64,000 nucleotides of DNA from Epiperipatus broadwayi (Eukaryota; Onychophora; Udeonychophora; Euonychophora; Peripatidae), in the NCBI GenBank assembly GCA_028023455.1, contig JAQFVV010006506.1:870501-934500 (forward strand), read 5' to 3'. Shown piece by piece: positions 43,996 to 58,436 of this stretch; within the stretch, counting starts at the first letter, position 1; each line of letters begins with the position of its first letter. The notes beneath the pieces were generated by a model. It was given only the letters and a program-made list of their open reading frames with translations, was not told the origin of the DNA and made no database searches. The translations under genes were made by a program, and so were the position numbers.

Positions 43996-46900
43996 TTCCC
44001 AAGCAATTTTTAATCTTTCAATATGTTGCATAATATTAGAAATGTGAATAGCTGACTATATGCTGGGAAATACCAAAGGAGTACAAGAAATACACATGAT
44101 AACTTAAATCTCGAATGCTTTTGAAAAACCAGTATTTATTAACCTGTCACATGTACAGTTACTTACTTAAGACAAATACTATAAATACCGTAACCTACTG
44201 AACTGTAATTAATGAAAAATGATTATATTATTATGACCGGATATCCAAGGCCAATACATATTATGTGAGCCCAAGAAAAGATCAAATTCTGATTTTTAAA
44301 AAGAAATGTTTTATAGAAAAAATAATAAGTATACAATTGATTATTACAAAAATAACAACCTTTTACAAAATTATGATCAGATAATGTGCTTATCATAAGT
44401 CTATGTCTTAAGCAATAGAATATTTTTTCCAATGGTAACACCAGCCCTGAAAACAATGCTAGTAAATATAAAAAGTAATGACTGTTTTATTGCTGGAAGT
44501 TAAAACATGAGTACTAAAAGAGATAAGTCATTACTCTAAGTGTTTGTGGTTTTAGAAATGGACACTCTACATGTCAAAGAATGTAGCAGACAAAACACCT
44601 GCTGATATTTACAGCCATATCATTTCCAAGGGAAAAATAAAAGGCAATGTAATTATAATATATTAAAGATAAGTTCTAAATGACTACACAAACCAATCAG
44701 TTAGTGATGACTAAGGTTAGTCCACATTCTATTTATTTGATTGGGAACTGAGCCATTTTTTCCAATATTGAAATTGGTGAAAAAGTCACACTGAAATCAA
44801 CTTTTACAAAAAAAATATTGTATTTTCCAAATGGGAAATGAATAAAGACTTTTTATACTGTCTTTATATCATCATTAACAATCATTCTATAATCATCACA
44901 TATTCGAATTTGCTATATGATAGCTATGGGAGAAACCCATACTGAAATTTACGACAGCATTGGTATTCCCCCTTTACAAGCATATCCATTGTTTCAACTT
45001 CTTTCACTGCACAATATAACTTGTTTGCTGCACCCTGAATCAGCTCAATGACAACTAGATTTATTTTTACCTTAGTTTGTGCTGTTCTGCTAATCCAATT
45101 AATTTTGATTATTTAGTTTCCACTTCTTGTGCCAGCTGTAATTTAATTTGTTAAGGATATTTTGTATAAAAGTGGTATTTACTAGTGTTTCACTAACATT
45201 TTAATTTTTAAAACTTACTTGGCATTTTGACCACACTTAATACCATGAATAGATTTATGATAGGTGACATTTATTTTAATATCATTTCTCATTAACTTTG
45301 GTAAGATTTCATCCCTTTGAGTAATGATATTTAATCAGCCTGTGATATGTCAGATACCCATGTTCTAATGTAAGTCTTCATTTTTACGAGTTTATTACAC
45401 ATTTTTATTAATAATATTCTAGGCTAGAATTATCACTGTAATTTTAATATTGGATATTTGTGACTATTATTTTTCAGAATTTTATATCTGTGCTAGCAGC
45501 AAATATTTGTTAGGTGGGCTATTTTTATCATAATTTTTGCATCGTGTGCCATTTTTATTATAGTAATTTGCTACCGCTTTGGACTTTTACCATGATAGAA
45601 TGGGGGTTTCATTATGATTTTGATATAGAAGCATGTGGATATTTGTAATTGTTCGCTAATAATACTTGCATTAGATTCTTGAAACTCATGGTCTCTTTCA
45701 TAATGTGATCATAAACAGTACCTCTTTTGTTGATCTCAGTATAATGATGATCATAAATTAACATAAGGATAGCCAAAATGCCCTAAATGATTCTAACAAT
45801 GATTCTTTCATATATTTGCCACATATTCACTTGTTTGCCATTTCTCTTATGCAATGTGGCGACAATCTTCCTTCTTATTTTATCTAACATGCAATTATAG
45901 TTTAGCTATATGTTTGGAAGGTTCAAGAATGCTACCAGGCTCATCAGGTTCTAATGTGACAATAGGAAAAAGATATCATTTTGTCTAAAAGTTTTATGTA
46001 AATTTGTCATCCAGGGACCATTAACGACAACTTTTCGTTCATTCTTTGTTATTATTACTATTTACATTCTCGCTGTAGAAGGCGGGCTTTCTGAATGAGC
46101 TTATTGTGTTATGTCCGAACCTCTGGCAATTATAGATATGTGTCTACACTAAAAGAGAAAGTGACCACTACAGAATAAAAAAAAACATACCAGAGCCACA
46201 CAAAATAAGCATAATTACTTCAAATCAGTACATTGAATGCATTCTATCATATAAATAATAAATACAGGTAATAATAGGTTTTATACCGGTAAAATTAAAC
46301 ACAAATATACCACTTAAATATATATCATTTAATAAACACAAAATTGTATTAATACAGTGCAATATTTATTCGAGTATATTCACAATGTACGATTGAGATA
46401 TTAGCTGAGATATAGCAAATAGGTGATGTGGATGACACTTTAAGTGCCCTTCTAGATTCACATAATACTTCCAGCAATATAATGGCAGTTTGCTTTATCT
46501 GCAGATATAATGAAACAACTAGCTGGTCTGTGATGGCATACCTTTTGTCTTGTTTGTGTTCTAGCAGTTCTAACGTGAATTGGACTTCCTTTGACCATGT
46601 GGTAGACAGTTTATATCATGACATTCAGCTCTGACAATTAATAGTGATGTCTTAACTTATATCCAAATAGATTACTTATTTATAATCAGAATGACTTTTG
46701 TAAGAATAGCAATCCAATCTACCGCAAATATTGGCCTGTTTCTATTTTATATATAACATATATTCATCGATCTATTGGTCAGTAAGATAAATACATAATC
46801 TGTTCAAGATAATATGGAATCTGAACCAGTGCAATACTTGAAGGTGAGTTGTAATATAACATGGATGCATTATCTATTGGCTATAATTATATGCTTCATG

Positions 46901-49900
46901 AATAAAGCCCTGAGACATTCTAAAATAATAAAGTCGATCGGATATGCTTGTATATAAAATATTTGAGCCTTTATAATGCCTAGTGTTTTGAAATAATTTT
47001 AATCTAGAAAATATTTTCATTCGGTTTATTTTTGAAACAATCTATTATTTTCTTATGAAAAACTTATATTTTTTTATTAATATAATAACATAAATGCAGT
47101 AAAATATATTTTGTTTGTTCTCACTTAATAAATATTTTTATTTAAACACATACCTGCATAAACTTTGGACATTACATTCAGGTTATCAGTGTCAAACATT
47201 GGATCTCTGGTATGACTGGAAGGAACTTATTCTATAAAATTTTTAAAAAAATTATTTGCCACGATGGTCAGTAATAATAATGATGATGGTGGTGATGTAA
47301 TAATTATACTTATTATTACAATATTGTCAATACTTTTCATTTTTGAAATTTGGAACAACAGAAGTATCTTTAAGATCAGGGGAGAGAATTTCATGAGTTG
47401 ATATATTTCTAAAAGAAACAAAAGTAGTATTTTCAGAGTAACATTTCATTCCCACATTTTAAAACTTTTCCAAATGTTTCATCAGGACTTTCAGCTGCTA
47501 TATAAATTGTGATTACCGAAAGCTGTTTTGGATTCACTAAATTTGATATATTCATTTTTAAAACGTTGCCTTGACAACAGTTTTAAATTGTTCATTGTTA
47601 TTAATATTGGAAATGTTTAAGTGGTGACTGGCTTTTAAATTGTCATTTTAATTTTATCATTTAAGTTATGATCAAAATAGTTATTACATTTAAAAATATA
47701 TATTTGTCTTCATATGAAAGAGTGTTGTTGCTGGTTGTTACTCTGGTTCTTTTGTTTCTTTACATCACAAGATGATTTCAAATAGGCAAAATCATGTCTG
47801 CACCTACTTTGCAAATTTAGTCAACAATCATTTTTAAGCCTTATTATCAGTCTTCAAACATCTAACTACATGTTCTTTATTATTTTGTAACACAGAAAAT
47901 GTTCCAAGTTTTTTTTTAATCAAGCCGCTAATAATAAATTTATTTTCATAAAACCAGTGATACTTCTTTTTTAATAAAACCAATAATAAATTTACTCCTA
48001 TCCATAACCAAATTCTTAAAAGAATTTCATGCCTCAATATCATGGTAATCGTGTAAAGCCAAATTACTCATTGTAGTGATTAAAAGCTAATAAAATTTAG
48101 TTCATATTTCTAAAAAAGAAACATTATTTTTCTTGAGAATACGATTTCGAACTTTGTCATGTGATTATAAACTTTGGACATAACCTTTGATCTGTCCTAC
48201 AATCTATGTATGTGATCATGTAATATGAACTTCTGTTTTATTTTGATTTTTAACAATGGTGTAATATATTAAAGGAAATGACTCTGAGCATAAAAATATA
48301 TGTTTCCACGATGATTTTTCTATTTAAAAGAGACAATAACAATAGAACATTAGAGTTTATACAGCCAATATTCTTATTCCTAACAACATTTGGATGAACC
48401 ATAATGTGTATTAAATTATCCATAAAGAAAATTCAATCTATTATTGGTATTGTGGTAATAATGCTATGCAACAAAAGTATTAAAATTTTAATACACTTTG
48501 AAAATAAAATAGATAATACTGTGGGGAAAAAGTATTAACATGTTTAGCTTCTTAACAATACTTTGAAGTGTTGTAAAAACTACATAAAACCTTGACAATA
48601 AATCCAAGGCCGTATAGTTTCCTTTAATTTTTTGATCTGCCCTTTTAAATTCAGCTTGTATCCATCTAGCCCTTTTATTAAACTTTAATTCTCTGCAAAA
48701 TACATTTTATTAAAATCAGCAATTCAGAGAATCCTTCAGAGCTCGCTTTTAGTCAGAAATTGAAGAGTTTTCTACAAGTAAATTTTGCGTTTTTTATGTT
48801 ATATCTGAAAAAAGATTGATAATATTTACTTTTAGTAGCTCCAATGTATTCTGTATAATGATTACTATTGATACTACTATTTCTAACTCATTAATTTCTA
48901 ATTTGCCAGGCATAATATATTAGAGAAAGAGTGTGGGGCAGATTGTTTTTAAATCACATTTAAACATCATTTGTACTTTCACAATTGCAAGAATATCTTA
49001 GAGTTAAATACATAACCTTTGTAATCTGAAAGTCCCTTCTGAATAACACTTGATAACCAAGTCATAAATTATTGTACTACCTCAAACAGATTTCAAAATG
49101 AAGTTATTTCAGATTATTCAATCTACCGCTTCCATAACGTTTCAAATACTTTAAACTTTGAGCTAAAAATAAAAAGGGAAATTGGTATGATATATTTTTA
49201 TGCGTGTAGTTAAAGACTGAAAGTGTGGTTGCACAAACATATAATACTAGCAAAGTTACTATAGAGACATGGTCAATATCTTAAGAGGCTCAAGATGGTA
49301 TATCCTATGTGAGAATAAAAGGAGACAGCAAAATTCTCCTGTGAAGCTTGTCCATCTCTGTGCATGTTTTTGTTATATCTGTGAGTAAATTATAATTATG
49401 TCACTAACGTTCAAACTTTTGTTTTCTCCTAAAATTTATTATAATAAACTTAGTAGTGTCATGCCATGTAATATTTTGGTATTTAATAATAATAAATTCT
49501 TATTTCTTCAACTATGATGTCTCTGTATTACTCCAACAATATTTGACCTTTTCTTAATTATTATATTTATCCTGCATCCAATTTCTATATATTTAAAAAT
49601 AATGTGTAGATAAAAATAATATTATTTTTTGTTTGCATTATGTATGAAAACATTATTTCTGATGTCCTCATAAATTATGTAAGTTCTATACGAACATAAT
49701 TGAGTAAATTACAAAGCCATACATTTTATGATTGTCAAGGATGTCATTAAAAAGCAAGAAATCACTTAATTCCTTTGTTGTTGGATGTCTTTTTTAAAAT
49801 ATTTTAAAATTCTATGAAATAAATCGTTAGATGAATACAAAATACATAAACAGAAAATGTACTAATTATTTTAAACAAATAATTAAAAAAGTAATTAAAC

Positions 49901-51070
49901 ACGATCTACTTAATAATGACGTTTATTAAAAACAAATTTATAACAAAGTCATGTTGTTTACTGAGAGATTAAACTAATCTCTTTCTAATTAATGAGTGAT
50001 AGAGCAAGTCAGAGCGCAGTTTGATGTTTTCCGTATTCTTAAACAATTCTTCTGCGAAGGAAATTGAGATGATAGTAAGCATTGTCTATGGTATCGTAAG
50101 TATAACAATGGGTTTTTCAAAATGGTTGGGTACTACAGCGGATGGAAGACATTGAGACTATAATAAGTCACACAAGATTTGTTATTCTTTATGTATGAGA
50201 AAATTATGATTAACTTTATATATAGTTTTTATAATAACTATTATATCAAATATTAAAAAATATTAATAGTGATTGATAATTAAATATTTATTAATAGGAA
50301 TAATATAATTATTAATCTTTGGTATGTTAGTTCCTTATTTCCGTGAGTGATGATTATTTGATATAGGATTAATAAAGGATACGTAATTAAGTTCTTTATC
50401 ATTCAAAGTAGAGAACTTAGCTTACGCACTATAAAAAAACCACCTCTAGTTTCACCTGGTAAACAAATAGAGCAGAGACGTATTTATGTTTTGCACATAT
50501 CATTAGAATCATATGATGATACATTTATCAAATTATTGCTGAATAATATTTATGAACATATTTGTATGAAAATACTTTTTTTTAATTTAATTCATAAGTA
50601 ATTCCCTATATTTTATTTGTTTTTCTTGACAGGTTTGAACCTTGGTTTATTGATGACAACTTTACTGGGATATATTACATTTAAATAAAATTGAATCTTC
50701 TGACGTTTTTTGCTCATTTTTTAAAACGTTTCAACACTACATTGAAAATGTTTAAACAATTGTAGTAACATCCTGATCTGTTGAGCCAAGACTAGCAAGA
50801 TGTGTTAATTGAGGCAAATATTTATACATGAGCCTGTAAATAGTCATCATCAGTATTCATCCACAGTTTCATTATCATAAGCATTCATCTTTTGTATGAT
50901 CTTTTTCTAGGTCTTTGATTATATGTATATGATTATACACCTCACAAGGTGTTAAAAGTGGATAGAAATTAGCCCTGCTTTGTTGTGAGAGGAACATAGT
51001 CAACATTACACTACAGAAATATTCATTATTCAATAATTTCTAGTTTAATGAATGACTAATAAAAATTATA
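43550..51070. other. Long AT-rich stretch without supported gene
   Basis: The only distinct element is (TA)n at about 43914-43993. A 68-codon frame at 46428-46634 (plus) is slightly less AT-biased but has no recognisable family, and other frames are short. I saw no repeat shared with the rest of the window. Non-coding RNA or short exons cannot be excluded by reading alone. Confidence 0.45.
43914..43993. repeat. (TA)n microsatellite
   Basis: About 80 bp of TA units, interrupted once by GATATA. Confidence 0.9.
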
Positions 51071-51077
51071 TATATTC

Positions 51078-52470
51078 TAACCTCAACATTAGGCAATTAG
51101 ATAGTCGAGTGAAAATAACTCTGGAACCGAACAAGGAATGCTAGTGTGCTTACCTAATGATAGTAATATATAATTATGTATACCCGGGTGCCAAATTTTA
51201 ACTATGGAATCGTAATGTCCACTAGAGATCATCATCCATGCTTACTACTATAGGATACAATGAAGAAAGTAATTAAATTATCTCAAAAAATATAATGTTG
51301 ATAATTCCAATTCAATTTATTAAGGTCTTAATTTTAAACTTAACGGTTTATGTAAATCCTCTCGCGGTAAGTAATTACTGCTAACTAAATAATCTAGACC
51401 ATTTTCTTCCACAATTTTATACAGATATATGATTTTAAGTGGTAATTACAAGACTATTGGGTATACTTCCAATATATAATTGAGTATAAATAAATCAGTA
51501 ATCGATGTGGAGAACTCAAAAACTTATGTTTATAATATGTAGTATAAGATTATTATTAAATTCAAAGTAGAGTAAAATAAATGTTATAAATCATTCATTT
51601 TTACCCAACTAGTATTATTTTTGTTCTCAGCATCTATCATTTCTAATAGTAACAATTATATAACACTAAATGTCTGTGTTATGTTCTCCTTTATATCTTC
51701 TTAACAGATAACTTTTAATCTTATTTTCTTAAACACACATATATGCCTTGCAACTAACTAGAGATTCATTATCATTATTACAATAATAATTTCCGATTTT
51801 AATTTTGACGTACAAACTAGTTCTTTTAAATTTAATAATCGAAGTAGTCAAATTTCTCAAGGTCTTGATCTGCTAATGAGGTGAAATTATCAATTATTAC
51901 AGTGCAATGGATATGATGCCAAAATTTGCTAAATTAAATGTTAATGTGAGTTTACCTGTGGGAATCATGTTAAATACCAAAAGCAGAAAAGGGATTTTAT
52001 GTCTGCTCCTAATATTCATAACATTGCAACAAACCAAATAACTAAATTTAATATTTCTAAATTGACTATTTTCTCTCATTCTATTTCCTATCTTCTGTTT
52101 GCCAAATTAAACTAGTACTATTAAATCTATTACATTTTATGAGTCGGTATATTCTTCATTCACACTAAATAATAGTCGTCCCCCCTATATAAAAAAAATC
52201 GTTCTTGGTTGATATTTTACAAAGGTGAATTATGGAAATCAATTGTGGAAGTAAACCATGGTAATCAATCATGGAAATTGATCCTGGAAATCAATCATGG
52301 AAATCAATCATAGAAATTAGTCAACATAAGACAATTGATATATTTAAATGCGATCTGGTATTAGTTCTAGATGTAGGTGCTGGGTGTAGGTGCAAGATAT
52401 AGGTTCTAGACATTTGAAATATTAAACACAAGACACAAATGTAAATTCATAACAATAACAAATATTTATT
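51078..52470. repeat. Dispersed repeat R1, copy 2
   Basis: Same order of conserved blocks as 6904-8520: TAACCTCAAC, CCCGGGTGCCAAATT, GTCCACTAGAGATCATCATCC, AATGTCTGTGTTATGTTCTCC, TTTCTCAAGGTCTTGATC, TTTTATGTCTGCTCC, GGAAGTAAACCATGG and a terminal AAACACAAGACACAA block. The minus-strand TGGCACCCGGG (51183-51193) corresponds to TGGCGCCCCCGG in copy 1. The copies have diverged by many substitutions and indels. No coding sequence is present. Confidence 0.65.
52226..52320. repeat. 15-bp minisatellite inside R1 copy 2
   Basis: About six tandem copies of ATCAATCATGGAAAT with single-base changes. R1 copy 1 has a more decayed version of the same array at about 8005-8330, so the minisatellite is part of the repeat. 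Confidence 0.8.
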
Positions 52471-52514
52471 ATATTTAAATAAAAAACACATACACACACA
52501 TATATATATATTGT

Positions 52515-55100
52515 AACCAGTTGGGTTACATCACACACACTAATATAGTGTATGAATATATATATATGTAAAATAAAGGAATAGTAGAAATAAATATAGA
52601 ATAAATTTTTGTAGATATTTTTCTATATTTTCTAAAATAAAATAATAACAAGTAAAGGGTTAAATAACTTTGGGTTTAAAATAAAATTTCATTATGAAAT
52701 TAATATTTTAAAAAAGGTCTTAATAAATATAAATATTGTATTGTTATTATTATTATTCTGATTGTGAAATGTAAAAACACTACTTGTTTTTGAAATTTTT
52801 TTAATTAATTAAAACATATATGTTTTCAAAGGGATTAGAGAGCTAAAAATAAAAGCTCTGATTTTAATCAAGATCTTATCACCTTAGATGATTTTATAAA
52901 AAGAGCTGATAAACAGTATCAGCCAGTCTGATTAAGAGTTTTTTGTAAGAAGGTCAGATGAAAAGTTGTTGCAATATTTTGTTGCAGCTTGTTGAAGTAT
53001 GCAGCAGTTGGTTTTAGCTGACTGTAGAGTTGGCAGTCCATCTACCATGAATTGATATAGCTGAAGGTAGGACAGCCGATCCAGAGCTGCTAATATTTTT
53101 CTTGCCAGGAGTTTTGATTTACTTGAAGCTGGGTCACTTCTAAATCAATAGCCTGAAAAAACAAGAGGACAAAATAGATAGCAGAGTTATACAAAGCTCC
53201 TATGAAGATCTAAAGACAATCCACTGCCTTATAGTTTACTGCAGAGTTTTGATGCATGAAGCCAGGGTCACTTCAAATGGATCAACTCACTGCTTAAATA
53301 TGTCCTAGAAGACAGCTTGACAATTGCTTGGACTACAAAAGGAACCTCATGGTATGCCAACAAATTACCAGAATTATATACTTTTACCTGATGATGACAA
53401 TTTCCTGGAATGACCAAAAAACAGCTTGCACAAGAGAGCAGCTGAATAAAGAAGTAGTTATATGTATGCTGCTGTGTCTACATATGCGAAGAGAAGCACA
53501 GATAAACTTGCATACAAAAGTGAGTTGTTTTTCAATAATTTATTTGATGAACATTTTTAAATCTATATTTTTAAATTTAAAGACATTGATAATTCGTTAA
53601 GATGTAACCTAATAAAAGCTTTCTAACCTCTGGAAAATTGACTATATATTTTTTGTAAAAGAGTAAAAGAAAGCTATAACAGAATTTGTTAAACTGATTT
53701 TTTTTAAATATTGATACACAGTATAAGTGTGAAATTTATGTGTTTTCCAAATGAATTAATTATAAAAAAATATAATATTATTGTAACGAGTTGAAATAGA
53801 TAAGAGTCATTGTGCGTATATATACGCCCACTCATATATGTAAAATTTTAATATTTTTTTTGATTAAATGTCAATTCATTTTTTTTAAAAAAAATATTAA
53901 TTGCATATTTTAAATCGCGCGTTTGTGCACACATCAATGTAACAATTTAAATGTTGAATAGTAATTATTTAAATCTCAGTGTGATTATTTGAAATTTTGT
54001 ATTATAATCAAAATCAGAAATATATGTCAATTGTATTGTAAATAACAAGGCGTGTCAGATAGACACTTATATGTAAAATTTTGATAATTTTTCTAAATTA
54101 AATGTTAATTCAAACATGTTTATATTGTATCAAGCCACATGCTTGTGTGCTGAATGGGTTTTAAATAAACCTAATTTATTAATCATGTAACTCAATGTAT
54201 ACTTTTCAAAATCAGAACCCTTATAAGACCTTATTTATTTTTTTATTGTTATTAATAAACTTATATTTGATTGTTAAAAATTGTATTCCATCATCTCTTG
54301 TTCACATACAGTAATAGAGCCCATGTTCTCTGAGCTAGATTTCGGAGATGGATAAATGGGGATGTGTTAAGTGCTTTGGGCATCCAGAGATGATCAATCA
54401 TCATCCTGGTTGGCACAAAAGAGGATACTCTTTAAAGCCCATGCACTATTATTTTTTATTTTACTTTAGTCTTATTAAAAATTTAATTTTATAGTTGGCG
54501 AGTACATTAATGGTACTAAGTGGCCAGAGCATTGATGATGATCAGCATGTTTTAAATGTCCCAGCATTATTGTTTTGATTTCTGATTATTGTGTATTTTT
54601 AATGGATGGGCACTAAGCTTGTGCATCCAAGTTATGTTTACAATAATTGCCCAAGCTAGCAAAGGCTCAATAGTTAGCCTGCTCTAAAGAAGACCCACTT
54701 CCAATCCAGTCACAAGGTTGACTGTTGATTTAGATTTTTTATGGTTCAAATCCAGCCACAAGATGGTCTGTTGATTTTATTCTAATATATTGTACTGATT
54801 TGTTTATTCCCATCAATGATGATGATGGATTTATATTTCTTTTAATATTTACTTATACTTACTTTGACTAATTATAATGCTGGTTGAATTTATAATTATG
54901 CTTTTAGTTGCTCTTCTGAGTTAGATGGCTGATCTCACAATGTTCAGAGATTCCATACTCTTATATCTTTAAATATTTACTTATATTTAATATTTGAAAT
55001 TGCAAATATTTCATTTCAAATGGACTGGTAGTGATGATGATTTTGCCATCACCCAGTTTCATCACCTCCATTCCATTATCACCCACCCCCATCCTGTTAC
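52515..55100. other. Region without supported gene; possible LTR-like ends
   Basis: TTGTAACCAGTTGGGTTACA at about 52511-52530 and TTGTAACGAGTTG at about 53780 resemble the TGTAAC start of the LTR at 23143 and follow TA runs or A/T tracts, but no matching second repeat was found. The part 52850-53520 is less AT-rich than average without a recognised frame. 54320-54830 holds two copies of a phrase like AATCCAGYCACAAG (about 54703 and 54755). Confidence 0.4.

Positions 55101-55105
<5 letters not shown>

Positions 55106-55194
<89 letters not shown>
55106..55194. repeat. (TA)n microsatellite, ~90 bp
   Basis: Uninterrupted TA units. The open frames across it are low-complexity artefacts. Confidence 0.95.
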
Positions 55195-55197
<3 letters not shown>

Positions 55198-55199
55198 AC

Positions 55200-56890
55200 C
55201 CTTCATAGCTAGCAATCATCACTCAACCTGTCTCACATACTACTATATTGTATCATACAACCTCCAATTAACTAATTGGCCTACATGTTTGGGTGCCAGA
55301 TCCTCCTATATAACCTTACCTTAGAATGCTGGAATCATATATCAAACTGGCTGGATGTTTAATGGTATCACATCCACTCTTTGTAACCCTCTCTTTAGAA
55401 TGTCTAGCAATTGTAACAAATGAAGCTCCATATTTTAGGTGTTAAATCTGCCTTTGTAACCTACACTATATGAATCATCAAAAAATATAAGCATAAAAAG
55501 AAATGTTAAGCTAAAAAGAGGATTTCTTTATTGAACTAAGCTAGTGTGAAACTATAAATCTAAAGAAGATTACAAGGTGGTTAATGAAAATAATAACTTC
55601 TGGTCAAACTATCTTTAATATCCACAAACAAACAACCAAAATGTTATGAAATAAATTTAATATTCATCAAATCAATAAATAAATAACAATTAGATCGATG
55701 AAATGAATATAAAATTAAAATTATGAATTAAGTAACAATAAATAAATTAGGATGTAGATGACTAAATGGATGTTGAGAATAAGTAATAATTAAATAATAA
55801 AAATAAAATGGGTCTGACAATGAAGAGAAAAGAATGAAGATGTATGAGAATAATGAATGATTAAGATGATGAGAGAATAAGAGTTAGTGAATGATTAAGA
55901 TGATAATAGAATCAAAGTTAATGAATGAATAATCAATTATGATAATGAAATAAGGTCATAGGAGAATGAATAAATAAAAGAATGGTCAAAATGAAATTGA
56001 AGAACAATGTTGATGATGGAGACTGAGATATTAAACTATAAACTAATATTGTATTAAATGATAATAAGATAAACTGAATAAAATAGGGATTCCAAGTTTG
56101 ACAAAACCAGAATATTTATCATAAAGTCAAAACAAGCTATACCTTTTAAGACAAAAGAAGCAATTTACACCTTAAAGTTTGATTGACTTATATAAACAGT
56201 GAGTATAACATAACTCAAATCCAACTACAATAAATAACTAGATATAAAATTTACCATAAATTCAAATTCTACGTTATAAATTAATAACTTATTCTTCTCA
56301 GTGGTCAAACAACTCAAATATTGTTATACAAGATATATTTGGGTCAGTGAGAGGGATTTTGCGACTACCAAAATATAATGCACAAAACAGCTCTTAATAC
56401 AAAATCGAATTAACAAATATATTTAGCAATTCCAAAAAAAACTTTATAAACTCCATAACTATTATAAACATTAAGCTTCAATAAATATGAATAACTTTTT
56501 AATAACTAAACACAATAACTTCCTAACTTCCTTTTTTTTCAAATAATTATAAGCAATAATAATAATCTGTGGGTCAAATAAACTGATTTAACTCCACATT
56601 AATTTTGAATATTAAATGATGATACCTTAAATGTACTCTTAATTATAGGGCTTAACAAAATTATTCTGGTATACTAACATATAGTTAATTATACTATATT
56701 GATTGATGATTATTTCAATATAATCAGATGATATGTCGATAGCAATAACAATAATAATGTGTGTGTGTTGATTAGTAAATTTTAAAATCTAAAACTAAAA
56801 GTTTTAAAGTAGTGCATTAAACTGTAAATATTTTATTTATCAGAATATGTTAAGGTCAATTATCATGTTCATAACAATTGACAATTATTA
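55200..56890. other. AT-rich region with a short tandem repeat
   Basis: A 34-bp unit, AATGAATGATTAAGATGAT with GAGAGAATAAGAGTT, occurs twice in tandem at 55852-55919 and decays into further GAATGAATAA-like sequence. GGGTGCCAGATCC near 55290 loosely recalls the R1 edge. No gene was found. Confidence 0.5.
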
Positions 56891-56896
56891 TTATTT

Positions 56897-56911
56897 AATA
56901 TGAAGAGATTT
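56897..56911 (+). repeat. 15-bp target-site duplication, left copy, SINE
   Basis: AATATGAAGAGATTT here recurs at 57015-57029 right after the A-rich tail of the SINE. Confidence 0.88.
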
Positions 56912-57014
56912 GTCAAGCATTGGTGGTCGAGAGGTCAGTGACAGATGCTTTAAAAGCAGTTGTCCCAGGTTAGCGGGTTCAGTTCCCAGCTGATGCTATA
57001 ACACATGAGAAAAA
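56912..57014 (+). mobile_element. tRNA-derived SINE with 15-bp target duplication
   Basis: A 103-bp insertion whose body (56917-56997) folds as a tRNA. Acceptor GCATTGG pairs with CTGATGC at all seven positions, counting G-U. Box A, TGGTCGAGAGG (56924-56934), matches the polymerase III consensus. The anticodon loop is TTTAAAA, reading UAA. A long variable arm suggests a class II (Leu or Ser) ancestor, and UAA points to Leu. Box B, GGTTCAGTTCC (56976-56986), is near consensus. The T stem is eroded. A short AACACATGAG segment and six A residues form the 3' end. The perfect flanking duplication proves retroposition. Such elements use LINE machinery in trans. Confidence 0.85.
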
Positions 57015-57029
57015 AATATGAAGAGATTT

Positions 57030-58430
57030 ATTGCATTACTGTGGGGACATACATCAGAAGTCAATTGTACACATGACACCAAAACATTGCCTATGTCCAT
57101 AATCTAATCATTCTAATAGTTAATCTATCTTACTGATCAATCAGCAAATCACTGCTTAATGAAAATAAATCAACATTGTCCATGTCTATCTCTTGCTCTT
57201 TCATATAGAAGTATTACAATCACTAGTAAGTTTTGGTTGGTCTGTATATATACTCATAAAGATTTTACATCATAATAACACTTCCACTTAGGCAAACATT
57301 ATAGATAAACCAGTGTCCCTAAATCTAACTTTATCTTATCCTTGCTATTTAATTTTGAAATACTAAACTTCATACATGGTGGAAAACTAACTACACAACA
57401 TCATGAGGGATCAAACAATAAAGGGAGGCTCTACAAAACAACATGATGGATGTACAATAATATGGCCAATTGTAGTACCTTTTCCTAGATACAAATGTGT
57501 GGGTATTTCCTCATCACAGGGAAATAGAATTCAGACCATGGATATCATCCTCACTTGGAATTAACTATGCTAACTAAGCATTAACTATTGATCAGAATCA
57601 ACAAAATCATCCTCTCATAGAAATCAGCAATGGAGAATTCTCCATCTTCCCATGCCCAATATCAATGATACTATATTTGATGCCATTATATGTGGCCCAT
57701 ACTTATCAGCTGAAAGCTGTCATGAATCATTATCAATACTATAGAAAGATAAAATAATTCTAACAATAAAAGGAAACATTAATATTCCATTTCACAATGC
57801 AGAAACTTAGTGTATTAACAAACCAACATATAAGTCAAATGACCATTAACTTTTTGTAAAATAATAATAATAGTTTTGTTATAGCAAGAAATACACACAT
57901 AGACCATGGACATTAGCTTCCATTTTATATTTAAAGTGGACATATTCATTCATAGGCAAAATTTAATAAATGCATAATGTTTATATCAAATATTTCATAT
58001 AATAAAACATTGGTGTCACTATAGTATATCTTTGACAAATTTCAACTGTTTGTTTACCCTTCAATAAAATATTAAAATCTGTTTTAAAAGTGTGAGAGAT
58101 GAATATATATATATCTGCCTAGATAAACAATATTTAGTATTATAGTTTCCCTCAACTGGGAAAATAACATATTAATATATAATAAATGTATATATTTTTA
58201 TACATCTATTTGCCCTTAACTAAATATATTTTTATACCACAATAACTAAATAAGAAATTCTTTGAATATTTTTTTTACAAACAGTATATTATAATAATAA
58301 ACCTAATGAATAAAAAAAATGAAATAATCATTTCCTCCCATTATATTTTAACTTCCTTAGTTCAAAGTTTGTTCCATCATTATGAGATGAATGATAAGGA
58401 AACTGATATCATGAGCAATATATATATATA
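57030..58430. other. AT-rich region, no supported feature
   Basis: No coding or repeat similarity recognised. It ends in a (TA)n run at 58418-58436 that borders the hammerhead palindrome. Confidence 0.5.
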
Positions 58431-58436
58431 TATATA

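Noticed and set aside
43801-44013. Open frames encoding YIYIYI runs over (TA)n tracts (also near 40338, 36887, 54994)
   Set aside because: They are produced by the TA microsatellites alone and have no other protein character.
46428-46634. 68-codon frame considered as a host exon
   Set aside because: No recognisable domain, no clear splice sites, and the length is compatible with chance.
47470-47510. Minus-strand CTGATGA followed by a GGAAAA segment
   Set aside because: No stem II can form between the two boxes and there is no stem I partner.
54740-54770. GGTTCAAATCC, a good box B match
   Set aside because: No box A at a suitable distance upstream, no A-rich tail and no flanking duplication were found.
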